Shown piece by piece: positions 7,509 through 14,564 of a DNA stretch of 35,024 nucleotides (positions are counted from its first letter, which is position 1; each line of letters opens with the position of its first letter). The notes under the pieces were generated by a model that was not told the origin of the DNA, searched no databases, and worked only from the letters and a program-made list of their open reading frames with translations. Origin of the DNA: an uncultured Blautia sp. (lineage in GTDB: Bacteria; Bacillota; Clostridia; Lachnospirales; Lachnospiraceae); the NCBI GenBank assembly GCA_900556555.1, contig USPF01000021.1, positions 1-35,024 of the forward strand, read 5' to 3'. Both the position numbers and the translations under genes were made by a program.

Positions 7509-9040
7509 GCCTTATGCCCTCCAATCTGCTGATTTCTGTCTCTGGTTGTGGCTCCTTTTTCCAGATTCATGCCTTTTAAAATTGCATTTTTTCCAAATTT
7601 CTTCTTAATATCCAGCATAGCTTCCTGCAACTTCCGCTCCCGTTCCAGCATGGCATCTTCTTCCTTTTTCTGCTTTTCTAAAGCAGCATAGTCTGTGAAC
7701 AAATCCATCTGTTCCCACACTGGTTCCTGTTTCTCCTTCTTTTCTTCTGATACATGGTTTGCGGTAAGCTGCAATCTCCGTACCAGAAGGTTTGGATTCA
7801 CAATGTTATCGAACAGTTTCAGTACCGCCTCGGTAATCTGACTGGTAGAAGAAGAAAATTTCTGCAAATTTACGGTACCGTGAGCATGCTTTGGAATCTT
7901 CCTTCCATATCGGTCTGTGGTAACTGTACCTTCATATGCTCCCCTTCCTGTTTCCTGAGACAGATTTTCAATATCATATCCAACGGTGAGCACCATCTGG
8001 TCTGTCACAAGCCCCTTGTCCACCAGATCCAGCACCAGAAGATCCGTCATCTCCTGCACCACTAATCTGGCCTTTTGTGTGGAATAAGGACAAGGAAGCA
8101 CCTGCCCGGAACCGATGCTGTTATTCTCCGGCCGGTATGCTTTAATATCCTCCATGGTACAAGGCTCCCATCCCCAGGCATGGTCAATGAGCAGCTCTGC
8201 ATTGACCCCAAACAGCCGGTACAAAAGCTCCTCATTGTGATAGTCATTCGGTTCTCCGATGGAGCATCTGGCAACATCTCCCATTGTAAACATACCGTGC
8301 TCCTTCAATTTCTTCGCATACCCCTTCCCAACACGCCAAAAATCAGTAATTGGTCTGTGGTTCCATAAAAGCTGTCTGTAGCTTCTCTCATCCAGTTCTG
8401 CAATTCTCACGCCATTTTCATCTGGCTGAATATGCTTTGCAACAATATCCATGGCAATTTTTGACAAGTAAAGATTCGAACCAATCCCTGCCGTTGCGGT
8501 GATTCCTGTTTCCTGATACACATCTCTGATAATTTTTTCTGCCAGCTGCCTGGCCGTCATGCCGTAAATATCCAGATATTGTGTCACATCCAGAAAAATT
8601 TCATCAATGGAATAGACATGGGCATCTTCCGGTGCAATATACTTCATATAAATCTTGTAAATTCTTGTACTGTATTCCATATACAATGCCATTCTTGGCG
8701 GTGCAATCACGTAATTCACTGCCAGATGGGGAGAGGACTTCAGTTCTTCATCAAAACAGGAGGAACCGGTAAATACCCCACCCGGAGCAAACCGCATCCG
8801 TTCCTTGTTTACCTCCCGAACCTTCTGCACCACCTGAAACAGTCTTGGTCTTCCTGGAATCCCATATGCTTTCAAAGAAGGCGACACGGCCAGACAAATC
8901 GTCTTCTCTGTCCTTCCTGCATCTGCCACTACCAGATTGGTTTTCATGGGGTCAAGCCCTCTTTCCCTGCATTCCACAGATGCATAGAATGATTTTAAAT
9001 CAATGGACAGATAAACGTTTTCCTTTTTTGCATCACTCAC
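7505..9040 (-). CDS. Y-family translesion DNA polymerase (DinB/UmuC/UvrX type)
   Basis: A 511-residue lesion-bypass polymerase. The catalytic carboxylates are visible: Asp14 in YLSIDLKSFYASVE and Asp146-Glu147 in VYSIDEIFLD. The palm, fingers and thumb occupy residues 8-250 (TATAGIGSNLYLSKIA; RVGKGYAKKLKEHGMFTMGD), and the little-finger domain about 300-425. A probable beta-clamp binding motif, QMDLF, sits at 444-448, followed by a charged coiled region. The start is a GTG at 9040 behind AAGGAGAG. An ATG at 9033 is in another frame. The family without UmuD-type protease but with YolD downstream is the UvrX-like group. I found no LexA-type GAAC-N4-GTTC box upstream, so damage induction is not shown by the sequence. 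Confidence 0.93.
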   Translation of the reverse strand: MSDAKKENVYLSIDLKSFYASVECRERGLDPMKTNLVVADAGRTEKTICLAVSPSLKAYGIPGRPRLFQVVQKVREVNKERMRFAPGGVFTGSSCFDEELKSSPHLAVNYVIAPPRMALYMEYSTRIYKIYMKYIAPEDAHVYSIDEIFLDVTQYLDIYGMTARQLAEKIIRDVYQETGITATAGIGSNLYLSKIAMDIVAKHIQPDENGVRIAELDERSYRQLLWNHRPITDFWRVGKGYAKKLKEHGMFTMGDVARCSIGEPNDYHNEELLYRLFGVNAELLIDHAWGWEPCTMEDIKAYRPENNSIGSGQVLPCPYSTQKARLVVQEMTDLLVLDLVDKGLVTDQMVLTVGYDIENLSQETGRGAYEGTVTTDRYGRKIPKHAHGTVNLQKFSSSTSQITEAVLKLFDNIVNPNLLVRRLQLTANHVSEEKKEKQEPVWEQMDLFTDYAALEKQKKEEDAMLERERKLQEAMLDIKKKFGKNAILKGMNLEKGATTRDRNQQIGGHKA

Positions 9041-9189
9041 AGCCGCTGACTCTCCTTCCTTTATGCTATTTTATAACTATTCTTATACTTAAACTTCCCA
9101 CACCGTTTGGTATTCTATACCTTGAAAAATCAATACTTTCAGCCATAAAGAGGTGTACACGCATCGGTAGAAAGCATTTGTAAAGTTCG

Positions 9190-9490
9190 GGATTTTATCA
9201 GCCAGGCTAACTTTCGTAATTTCTTCGTTCCAACCTACCTTTTTTGTAGTCCAAATAGGTTGGATTGCATGTTTTTCTCATATAAGCCTACTATTTCCTG
9301 ACCTAAATAAGCTAAAGTCCAAGATATCCACTTCTCAACTTATTTTTCATCATAAAGATGTAGGCTAGATTTAGAGAATCTTGCTTAGCAGCCTATTTTG
9401 CTTTAAAAAATGTAGGTCTAATTTCAGGAATTATTAAAATCCACCTATTCTGACCTGAAAAATGTAGGCTAAAAATCACGAAATAACATT
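9190..9490. repeat. Degenerate ~53-bp tandem array of hairpin units
   Basis: The gene-free stretch between the polymerase gene and the pseudogene contains about five to six imperfect units spaced 50-56 bases apart. Minus-strand landmarks are AGCCTACATTTTTCAGGTC (about 9455-9473), GACCTACATTTTTTAAAGC (about 9400-9418), AGCCTACATCTTTATGATG (about 9348-9366), TAGCTTATTTAGGTCAGG and a CCAACCTA/TAGGTTGG unit (9230-9263). Each unit has a GCCTA-type arm and a TAGGC-type arm separated by an A/T-rich segment, so each can fold into a small hairpin. Units share a TTCNTGAAATTTAGCCTACAT core. They are too diverged for CRISPR repeats and no spacers are present. Function unknown. A short open frame at 9091-9230 on the minus strand has no recognised product. 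Confidence 0.6.
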
Positions 9491-9533
9491 GTCAACTCAA
9501 ATCATGGAAGTAGGAGGGCAGGCAACTGAAAAA

Positions 9534-9557
9534 TGGAACTGTAAGAGTGCAGTTCCA
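9534..9557 (-). terminator. Terminator hairpin after the decayed ATPase/nuclease gene
   Basis: Perfect 8-base arms TGGAACTG (9534-9541) and CAGTTCCA (9550-9557) enclose an 8-base loop. On the minus strand a TTTTTC run follows. It lies about 30 bases beyond the ancestral stop of the pseudogene, matching that gene's orientation. The plus-strand side has CTTTT, so weak bidirectional activity is possible. Confidence 0.7.
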
Positions 9558-9585
9558 CTTTTATCGCCTGATTATTTGGGAATGT

Positions 9586-9926
9586 TTATAAATCTGCCAG
9601 TTTTACTTTACATCGTTTCCTATAACACACAATCCCATATTTCAAAATTTTGTCCACTCCGTTTTCCCTAAGTTCCTGGCCATACTTTCTTTCCTTCACC
9701 TGTTTCCCGGTTTAAAAATACATCCCAGCCTTCTTTCACACCCAAACATCATACTCATAGTTAAATTCTTTCCAAATCATCTTGACCTGGTAAAGAAATT
9801 TACCATTCCACCATTGCAAAGCAGTTCAGAAATCCATCCCGTTTTATCTATATAATAATAGTTATCTTTTATCAGCTGCTCGAAATTTTCTACTCCTACC
9901 GGAAGGCGTTTCTTTTCTTCACTCAT
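9586..9926 (-). pseudogene. Decayed AAA-ATPase-like / PD-(D/E)XK nuclease family gene (DUF1703 type)
   Basis: The minus strand begins with an intact start (ATG at 9926, AAGGAG upstream, TATAAT at 9955-9960) and the family's typical N-terminus: EEKKRLPVGVENFEQLIKDN, then YYYIDKTGWISELL, then VNFFTRSR. A TGA stop then falls where the family has the second Arg of TRPRRFGK. The same frame continues as FGKNLTMSMM. Most of the ORF is then missing. In another frame the C-terminal end survives as QELRENGVDKILKYGIVCY followed by RKRCKVKL and a stop at 9586-9588. Full members are roughly 500-600 residues, so about 80 percent is deleted. These genes are multi-copy and mobile-looking in gut Clostridia. 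The nonsense codon, frameshift and deletion make this a certain relic if the family call is right. Confidence 0.8.
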
Positions 9927-10049
9927 GTTATCACACTCCTTCTCTGTTAGTTGTATTATAACAAAGATTCACACGAAAGCCTATACATAACCTGTTCGGA
10001 TACAAGATATACACATGAATTATTTTCTTCTATAACTCTTGTTTTATTA

Positions 10050-10982
10050 TTATGACTTCAATTCAGATTTTTTATATACACGATACAACAAAGGAGATAA
10101 TATAAAACAACCCGTCAAATATACTATAAATAAAATTGGTATTGCTCCTATCACCTTATCTCCGATTTGATAAAGATTAAAATTATTTATGGATGAACTA
10201 ATTTGCAAAAGTTGGTCCGGCAATACTCCTAAAATTTTTGACAATACAGAAAAATCAGCCACAAAAGACGGGATAAGTAACATTACAAAAGGAACCACCA
10301 CTGCTAAAACAGAAGAACGCATTTTTGCTGATACCAGCATAGAAAGTATCAAAAGAAATAATATACCAATATATCCGCCTACGATTGTCAATACAAATTC
10401 TTGTAGGAATGTTATGTAATAAAAACATTTCCATCCATCTGAACTTGTTTGGATGAAACAATTTGCCCCATCAACACCCAAACTTCCAAAAACAATTCCC
10501 GAAAAACAGCTTATTGAAATCCAGTAAATTGCTGTAATACAGATGACTCCTGATATTATTTTGCTCCTAATTGCTCTGTTTCTTCCATACATTGTACTAA
10601 AAAAAACAGAATCTGCTTTGAAACGAAACTCATCAGAAAACCATGCACCTGCGTACTCATAATAAAGGGGTGTTTGCATTTCTTCATATTTTGCAACAAG
10701 ATATTCTTTCTCTTGTTTTGTATATCTCTCCTTAACATCATCTGAAGAAATCCATTCCTTCAGGTGTTTTGTCCTGTTTGTTTTACCTTGAAAATGATAA
10801 TCGGATAATATTGCAAAAAAATTCACAAATGTTTCTTGCGTTAAATCTTGGGCATATTCTGTATCGTAACAATGGTAACTACAATACTTTAATATTTCGT
10901 TATAATATTTACGCACAAAAGTATCAAAAGCCTGTTCGTTACCTTGCTTCATTTTCTGAACCAAAAGAAAATCTGTAAGCAC
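10050..10982 (-). CDS. Chimeric ORF: ECF sigma region 2 fused to an ABC-2-type permease tail
   Basis: The intact reading frame gives 310 residues from a GTG at 10982, preceded by AAAGGAG six bases away. An earlier ATG at 11018 lacks such a site. Residues 1-67 match ECF sigma-factor region 2 (KMKQGNEQAFDTFVRKYYNE, then YAQDLTQETFVNFFAIL). Around residue 68-72 (FQGKTNR/TKHLKEW) similarity stops. The rest is a membrane protein with a soluble segment and about four hydrophobic helices (near 140-165, 190-213, 222-245 and 275-300), ending RVYKKSELKS, like an ABC-2 permease C-terminal half. Sigma region 4 is absent, so it cannot be a normal ECF factor. The simplest reading is an in-frame deletion inside a former sigma/ABC-transporter operon. 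Base composition is AT-richer than its neighbours. A functional fusion cannot be excluded. Confidence 0.65.
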   Translation of the reverse strand: MLTDFLLVQKMKQGNEQAFDTFVRKYYNEILKYCSYHCYDTEYAQDLTQETFVNFFAILSDYHFQGKTNRTKHLKEWISSDDVKERYTKQEKEYLVAKYEEMQTPLYYEYAGAWFSDEFRFKADSVFFSTMYGRNRAIRSKIISGVICITAIYWISISCFSGIVFGSLGVDGANCFIQTSSDGWKCFYYITFLQEFVLTIVGGYIGILFLLILSMLVSAKMRSSVLAVVVPFVMLLIPSFVADFSVLSKILGVLPDQLLQISSSINNFNLYQIGDKVIGAIPILFIVYLTGCFILSPLLYRVYKKSELKS

Positions 10983-11036
10983 AAGAAGCTCCTTTCTCAT
11001 TTGAAATGTTATAAACATTTACATCATTCTACTAAG

Positions 11037-11063
11037 TATAACAACTCAAGTTGGTAAAAGGTT
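11037..11063 (-). promoter_or_regulatory. Possible ECF-type promoter before the sigma/permease chimera
   Basis: On the minus strand AACC (11060-11063, within GGCTAACCTTTT) is followed 17 bases later by GTTATA (11037-11042). AACC at -35 is the hallmark of ECF-sigma promoters, and such genes are often autoregulated. The -10 is less typical. This may be a relic of the sigma gene's own promoter. Confidence 0.35.
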
Positions 11064-11114
11064 AGCCATTTTCAAAAAAATTTTTTTGAATAAAAAACAG
11101 CCTTATATCACAAA

Positions 11115-11149
11115 CAAAAAAACGCCCAGAAGATTTACTCCTCTGAGCG
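11115..11149 (-). terminator. Rho-independent terminator after asnB
   Basis: Minus-strand arms CGCTCAGA (11142-11149) and TCTGGGCG (11123-11130) pair with one G-U wobble around an 11-base loop. A run of seven T follows. It lies about 18 bases past the asnB stop codon and ends the dpaA-dpaB-asnB transcript. Confidence 0.88.
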
Positions 11150-11166
11150 ATACTCAAATTGATACC

Positions 11167-13017
11167 TCACACCACTTCTACCCCATATTTCTCCATCCAA
11201 TAATTCACCTGGAGCATATAAGCCAGCATCTGCGGCCCTGCCATAAGCTGCCCGTACCAAGGTTTTCCGTAATCCTTTGGACTGTCCAGAAACTGCTGCA
11301 CCTTTTTCCGATCCAGGAACTGGCGTACTGGGGCATTGGGATTTGCCAATACTTCTTTTAACTGTTCTCCCAGCATGGCTTCATACTGTGGATGATAGGT
11401 TTTTGGATAAGGGCTTTTCCTTCTCCATAATACTTCTCTTGGTAATTTTCCTTCCCCTGCATGACGCAGCAAGCCTTTTACTACACCGTTTCTGCACTTC
11501 ATTTCCCATGGAACATTCCATACATATTCAATAATCCGGTAATCTGCCAGAGGTACCCTGGCTTCCAGGCCGGAATACATGCTGGTGCGGTCCATCCGGT
11601 CCAGAAGTGTCACCATAAACCATTTCAGATTCAGGTAGGCAATCTCCCTTCTTCTTTTCTCTTCCTGGCTTTCGCCTTCCAGAACCGGTGTTTCTTCGAT
11701 AGTTTTCTCGTAAGCGGCTCTGGCATATGCCTCCATGGGAAGGCTGTGAATCACTTCCTCCGAAAGCAGGATCTGACGCACCTTCATATCCGGCGACCAG
11801 GGAAATGCAGACATCTGAAACGCTTCTTTTGTATGAAACCAGGGATATCCCCCGAAGATTTCATCGGCACACTCTCCGGTGAGAGCTACCTTATTCTGTT
11901 TTACCACCTGGGAACAGAAATAAAGCATAGAAGACTCCACGTCTGCCATACAGGGAAGGTCTCTGGCATCCACAGCTCTATACAGATTTTCCAGCAGGTT
12001 CTGGTTATCACATTCCAGAAAATGATGGTTTGTATGAAATTCTTTTACCATTTTTTCTACCCAAGGGCGGTCCTGGCTAGGCTGAAAGGAATTTGCCTGG
12101 AAATACTGCTGATTCCCCTGAAAATCAAAGGAATAGGTATCCAACACAGCTCCCTGTTTCTCCAGTTCTCTGGCACAGATAGCGGTGACCAGGCTACTGT
12201 CCACACCGCCTGACAGAAAGGTACTGATGGGAACATCGGACAGCATTTGTTTTTTCACAGCATCTTCTACCAGCCAGGCTGTTTTCTCTACGGTCTGTTC
12301 AAAAGAATCTTCGTGTCTGCGGCTTTCTAATTTCCAGTAACCATGTTCTTGCAGGACACCATGTGAAAAGGTGAGGTAATGCCCGGGAAGCACCTCCCTG
12401 ACATCTTGAAACACCCCTTTTCCATAAGTTTTCGCTGGTCCAAGAGCAAATATTTCGCATAGCCCCTCCTCGTCTACTCTGGCCTTTATCCCCGGATACT
12501 GCAATAATCCTTTGATTTCTGACGCATAAACCAGACTGTCTTTTGTCCTTGTGTAAAACAAAGGTTTCACGCCAACACGGTCCCGAAACAAAAATAACGT
12601 TTCTTTTTCTTCATCCCACAGAGCAGCAGCAAAAATTCCATTTAAACGTGAAAGAACTTCCTCTCCGTACACCAGATATCCCAAGAGCATGACCTCTGTA
12701 TCACTGCTGGTTTCAAACTCCACACCAAGATTTTCCAGTTCTTTTCTCAATTCATGCATGTTGTAGATTTCTCCATTCATAACCAGGGTACAGGTATGTC
12801 CCTGTCTGGTTCTTGTCATGGGTTGCTGCCCTGTCTCAAGGTCAATCACCGACAGTCTCACATGTGCCATGCCGCAATGGCTGGAAAGATACCATCCATC
12901 CTCATCCGGCCCTCTTCTCTTCTGTGCCTGATTCATATTCTGCAAAATGGTTTTCCACTTTTCCTTCTCCTGATCATAAATCACCTGATCACTGCAAAAT
13001 CCTGCAATTCCACACAT
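11167..13017 (-). CDS. asnB: Asparagine synthase (glutamine-hydrolysing)
   Basis: A 616-residue two-domain enzyme that makes asparagine from aspartate, ATP and glutamine. The N-terminal class II glutaminase domain begins MCGIAGF with the nucleophile Cys2, and shows MNGEIYN and SDTEVMLLGY. The synthetase domain carries the ATP-pyrophosphatase loop SGGVDSS at 269-275, and the later ECADEIFGGYPW and GLEARVPLAD motifs. Length is normal. The start has AAGGAG upstream. It follows dpaB by 24 bases with no terminator between, so it appears to be the last gene of the dipicolinate operon. This recalls Bacillus AsnO/YisO, a sporulation-linked asparagine synthetase. Whether it makes free asparagine or amidates a spore component is not decided by the sequence. 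Confidence 0.93.
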   Translation of the reverse strand: MCGIAGFCSDQVIYDQEKEKWKTILQNMNQAQKRRGPDEDGWYLSSHCGMAHVRLSVIDLETGQQPMTRTRQGHTCTLVMNGEIYNMHELRKELENLGVEFETSSDTEVMLLGYLVYGEEVLSRLNGIFAAALWDEEKETLFLFRDRVGVKPLFYTRTKDSLVYASEIKGLLQYPGIKARVDEEGLCEIFALGPAKTYGKGVFQDVREVLPGHYLTFSHGVLQEHGYWKLESRRHEDSFEQTVEKTAWLVEDAVKKQMLSDVPISTFLSGGVDSSLVTAICARELEKQGAVLDTYSFDFQGNQQYFQANSFQPSQDRPWVEKMVKEFHTNHHFLECDNQNLLENLYRAVDARDLPCMADVESSMLYFCSQVVKQNKVALTGECADEIFGGYPWFHTKEAFQMSAFPWSPDMKVRQILLSEEVIHSLPMEAYARAAYEKTIEETPVLEGESQEEKRRREIAYLNLKWFMVTLLDRMDRTSMYSGLEARVPLADYRIIEYVWNVPWEMKCRNGVVKGLLRHAGEGKLPREVLWRRKSPYPKTYHPQYEAMLGEQLKEVLANPNAPVRQFLDRKKVQQFLDSPKDYGKPWYGQLMAGPQMLAYMLQVNYWMEKYGVEVV

Positions 13018-13041
13018 AGTCTCTCTCCTTTTTTCTAAGCA

Positions 13042-13620
13042 TTACTGAATGACTGGCTGGTATTGTTTTCCTTCCAGGGCAGCCTTTGCCGCCGGAACCA
13101 GAAGCTCTGTATGTGCAATCATGGAATTTGGCTTTTTCTCTGCATTATCCTGCCCAAAAGGAACAAAATACACATGCTTTGCATTTAACAAAAGCCCGAT
13201 ATTTTTCATGTTCATTCCCAGTGCATCGTTGGTGGAAATAGATAAAAGCAATGGTCTTTCATTTCTTAGATGTGCCTTTGCTGCCATAAGCACCGGAGTA
13301 TCTGTGATGCCATTTGCCAGTTTTGCAATGGTGTTTCCCGTACAGGGAAGAATCACTAACAAATCCAGCAGCCCCTTGGGTCCAATGGGTTCTGCCTGGG
13401 CTATGGTGAGCATAGGGGCAATTCCCGTAATTTTTTCTGCTTCTTTTACGAAATCTTCTGCGTTTCCAAAACGGCTGTCAATGCTCTGTGCCGCATTAGA
13501 AAAAATAGTCTGTACCTGTGCCCCCTCCTGTACCAGATTTTTTAATTCTATAAATACACGTTCATAGGTGCAAAAAGAACCTGTAAATGCAACTCCGATT
13601 TTCTTTCCCTGCAATTCCAT
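13042..13620 (-). CDS. dpaB: Dipicolinate synthase subunit B
   Basis: A 192-residue flavoprotein-like subunit of dipicolinate synthase (SpoVFB), which together with subunit A converts a lysine-pathway intermediate into dipicolinic acid in the mother cell for loading into the spore core. Recognisable features are the N-terminal KKIGVAFTGSFCTYERVF, the flavin-family PCTGNTIAKLANGITDTPVLMAAKAHLRN region (residues about 95-123), and LLSISTNDALG. The ATG at 13620 has a GGGGGAG site and lies one base after the dpaA stop codon, so the two are translationally coupled. Its presence marks the organism as an endospore former. It is presumably expressed late in sporulation under a mother-cell sigma factor. 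Confidence 0.93.
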   Translation of the reverse strand: MELQGKKIGVAFTGSFCTYERVFIELKNLVQEGAQVQTIFSNAAQSIDSRFGNAEDFVKEAEKITGIAPMLTIAQAEPIGPKGLLDLLVILPCTGNTIAKLANGITDTPVLMAAKAHLRNERPLLLSISTNDALGMNMKNIGLLLNAKHVYFVPFGQDNAEKKPNSMIAHTELLVPAAKAALEGKQYQPVIQ

Positions 13621-13621
13621 T

Positions 13622-14476
13622 TTACTCCCCCTCCAATTTCCCCTTTGATTTTATTTTGTCTGCCAGAATCTCTGCAGAAGATGCCGGAGCATATATTCCC
13701 GGAAGTCCTGGTAAAAGAACTGCCGTAATCCCCAATTCTTCTGCGGCATTATAATCCACGCCTCCAGGTGCCGAAGCCATATCCAAAATCAGAGTATCAC
13801 TTCTCACATAACCCAGCAGTGCTCTTGGCAAAGCCATGGCAGGAATGCTATTAAAAATAAAGTCTGCCTTGTGCAAAGCCTCAGGAATCTCTTCTTTTTT
13901 TATCACCCGATCTGCCTTTATATAAGCTCTTGCGGCTGCTTCTTCCTGCCTTTCATACACCAGCACTTTGCTGGAAATTCCTTTCAAATATGACACCAGA
14001 GTGCTTCCACACCTTCCATATCCAAGCACCAGACAGGTGCTCCCAAAAAGATTTCTAGGACTTCTTGTAATGGCTTCTGCAAGAATTCCCTCTGCCGTTG
14101 CGAGAGTATTTTTCATGGCTACATTTTCATCTTTCAGATAATCCACACACTGAATTTCTTTTTTCTCTGCCTGTGTACAAAATTCACTAGGAATCCCTCC
14201 CGAAAAAAAGCAGGTTCCTGGTTTTAAAGTTTTAAGAAGTGCTTCTTCTGTTATCAGAGAAAGTCCTTTAGAAAAAGGAACCGGAGCCGCCACTGTCTCT
14301 GCATATTCCATGGCCGCTTTTATAGAAGAGGCTCTTTGAATTCTGGGATTTTTACAGGTTTTGCATAAACCGTAAACCCTCACCTCAAATCCTTGTTCTG
14401 CCAAAATATCTGCCAGATATACCTGACGCATATCACCGCCAAAAACTGCAATTCTATTTAAACTTGTTTTTAACAA
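13622..14476 (-). CDS. dpaA: Dipicolinate synthase subunit A
   Basis: The dehydrogenase-like subunit (SpoVFA) of dipicolinate synthase. The Rossmann start NRIAVFGGDMRQVYLADILAEQG lies at the N-terminus. A second nucleotide-binding segment, CLVLGYGRCGSTLVSYLKG, follows in the middle, and LILDMASAPGGVDY and LLPGLPGIYAPASSAEILAD in the last third. No ATG is suitably placed. The open frame continues 46 codons upstream through the terminator of the neighbouring galactosidase gene, which cannot be coding. The TTG at 14476 has AAAAAAGG about ten bases upstream and gives 284 residues, close to the usual ~295. I therefore choose TTG. A sporulation-type -10 (CATATGGTA) lies just upstream. It is followed by dpaB after one base. 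Confidence 0.88.
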   Translation of the reverse strand: MLKTSLNRIAVFGGDMRQVYLADILAEQGFEVRVYGLCKTCKNPRIQRASSIKAAMEYAETVAAPVPFSKGLSLITEEALLKTLKPGTCFFSGGIPSEFCTQAEKKEIQCVDYLKDENVAMKNTLATAEGILAEAITRSPRNLFGSTCLVLGYGRCGSTLVSYLKGISSKVLVYERQEEAAARAYIKADRVIKKEEIPEALHKADFIFNSIPAMALPRALLGYVRSDTLILDMASAPGGVDYNAAEELGITAVLLPGLPGIYAPASSAEILADKIKSKGKLEGE

Positions 14477-14499
14477 ACTTCTAAATGCCTTTTTTCTTT

Positions 14500-14508
14500 T
14501 ACCATATG
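14500..14508 (-). promoter_or_regulatory. Candidate mother-cell (SigE/SigK-type) -10 element of the dpa operon
   Basis: On the minus strand CATATGGTA fits the CATANNNTA pattern of late mother-cell promoters and lies 24 bases before the chosen dpaA start. A -35 'AC' is not found at the expected distance, so the match is partial. The position between the upstream terminator and the gene supports it. Confidence 0.35.
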
Positions 14509-14550
14509 CAAAAAGAAAAAAAGGGAGACTGTCCAATTTGAACAGCCTCC
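14508..14550 (-). terminator. Strong terminator after the GH42 galactosidase gene
   Basis: The minus-strand arms GGAGGCTGTTC (14540-14550) and GGACAGTCTCC (14524-14534) form an 11-base stem with two G-U pairs and a 5-base loop, followed by CTTTTTTTC. It lies 14 bases beyond the galactosidase stop codon. It ends the galactan locus and shows that the dpaA frame cannot start upstream of it. Confidence 0.92.
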
Positions 14551-14564
14551 TAAAAGGAAGTATT

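Noticed and set aside
9190..9490. CRISPR array
   Set aside because: The units are contiguous, diverged from each other and lack constant repeats with unique spacers; no cas genes are present.
9489..9671. 60-codon plus-strand ORF in the intergenic region
   Set aside because: It crosses the terminator hairpin and the end of a decayed minus-strand gene, with no family match.
11086..11361. Plus-strand ORF opposite the asnB 3' end
   Set aside because: It spans the asnB terminator and coding strand in antisense and has no features of its own.
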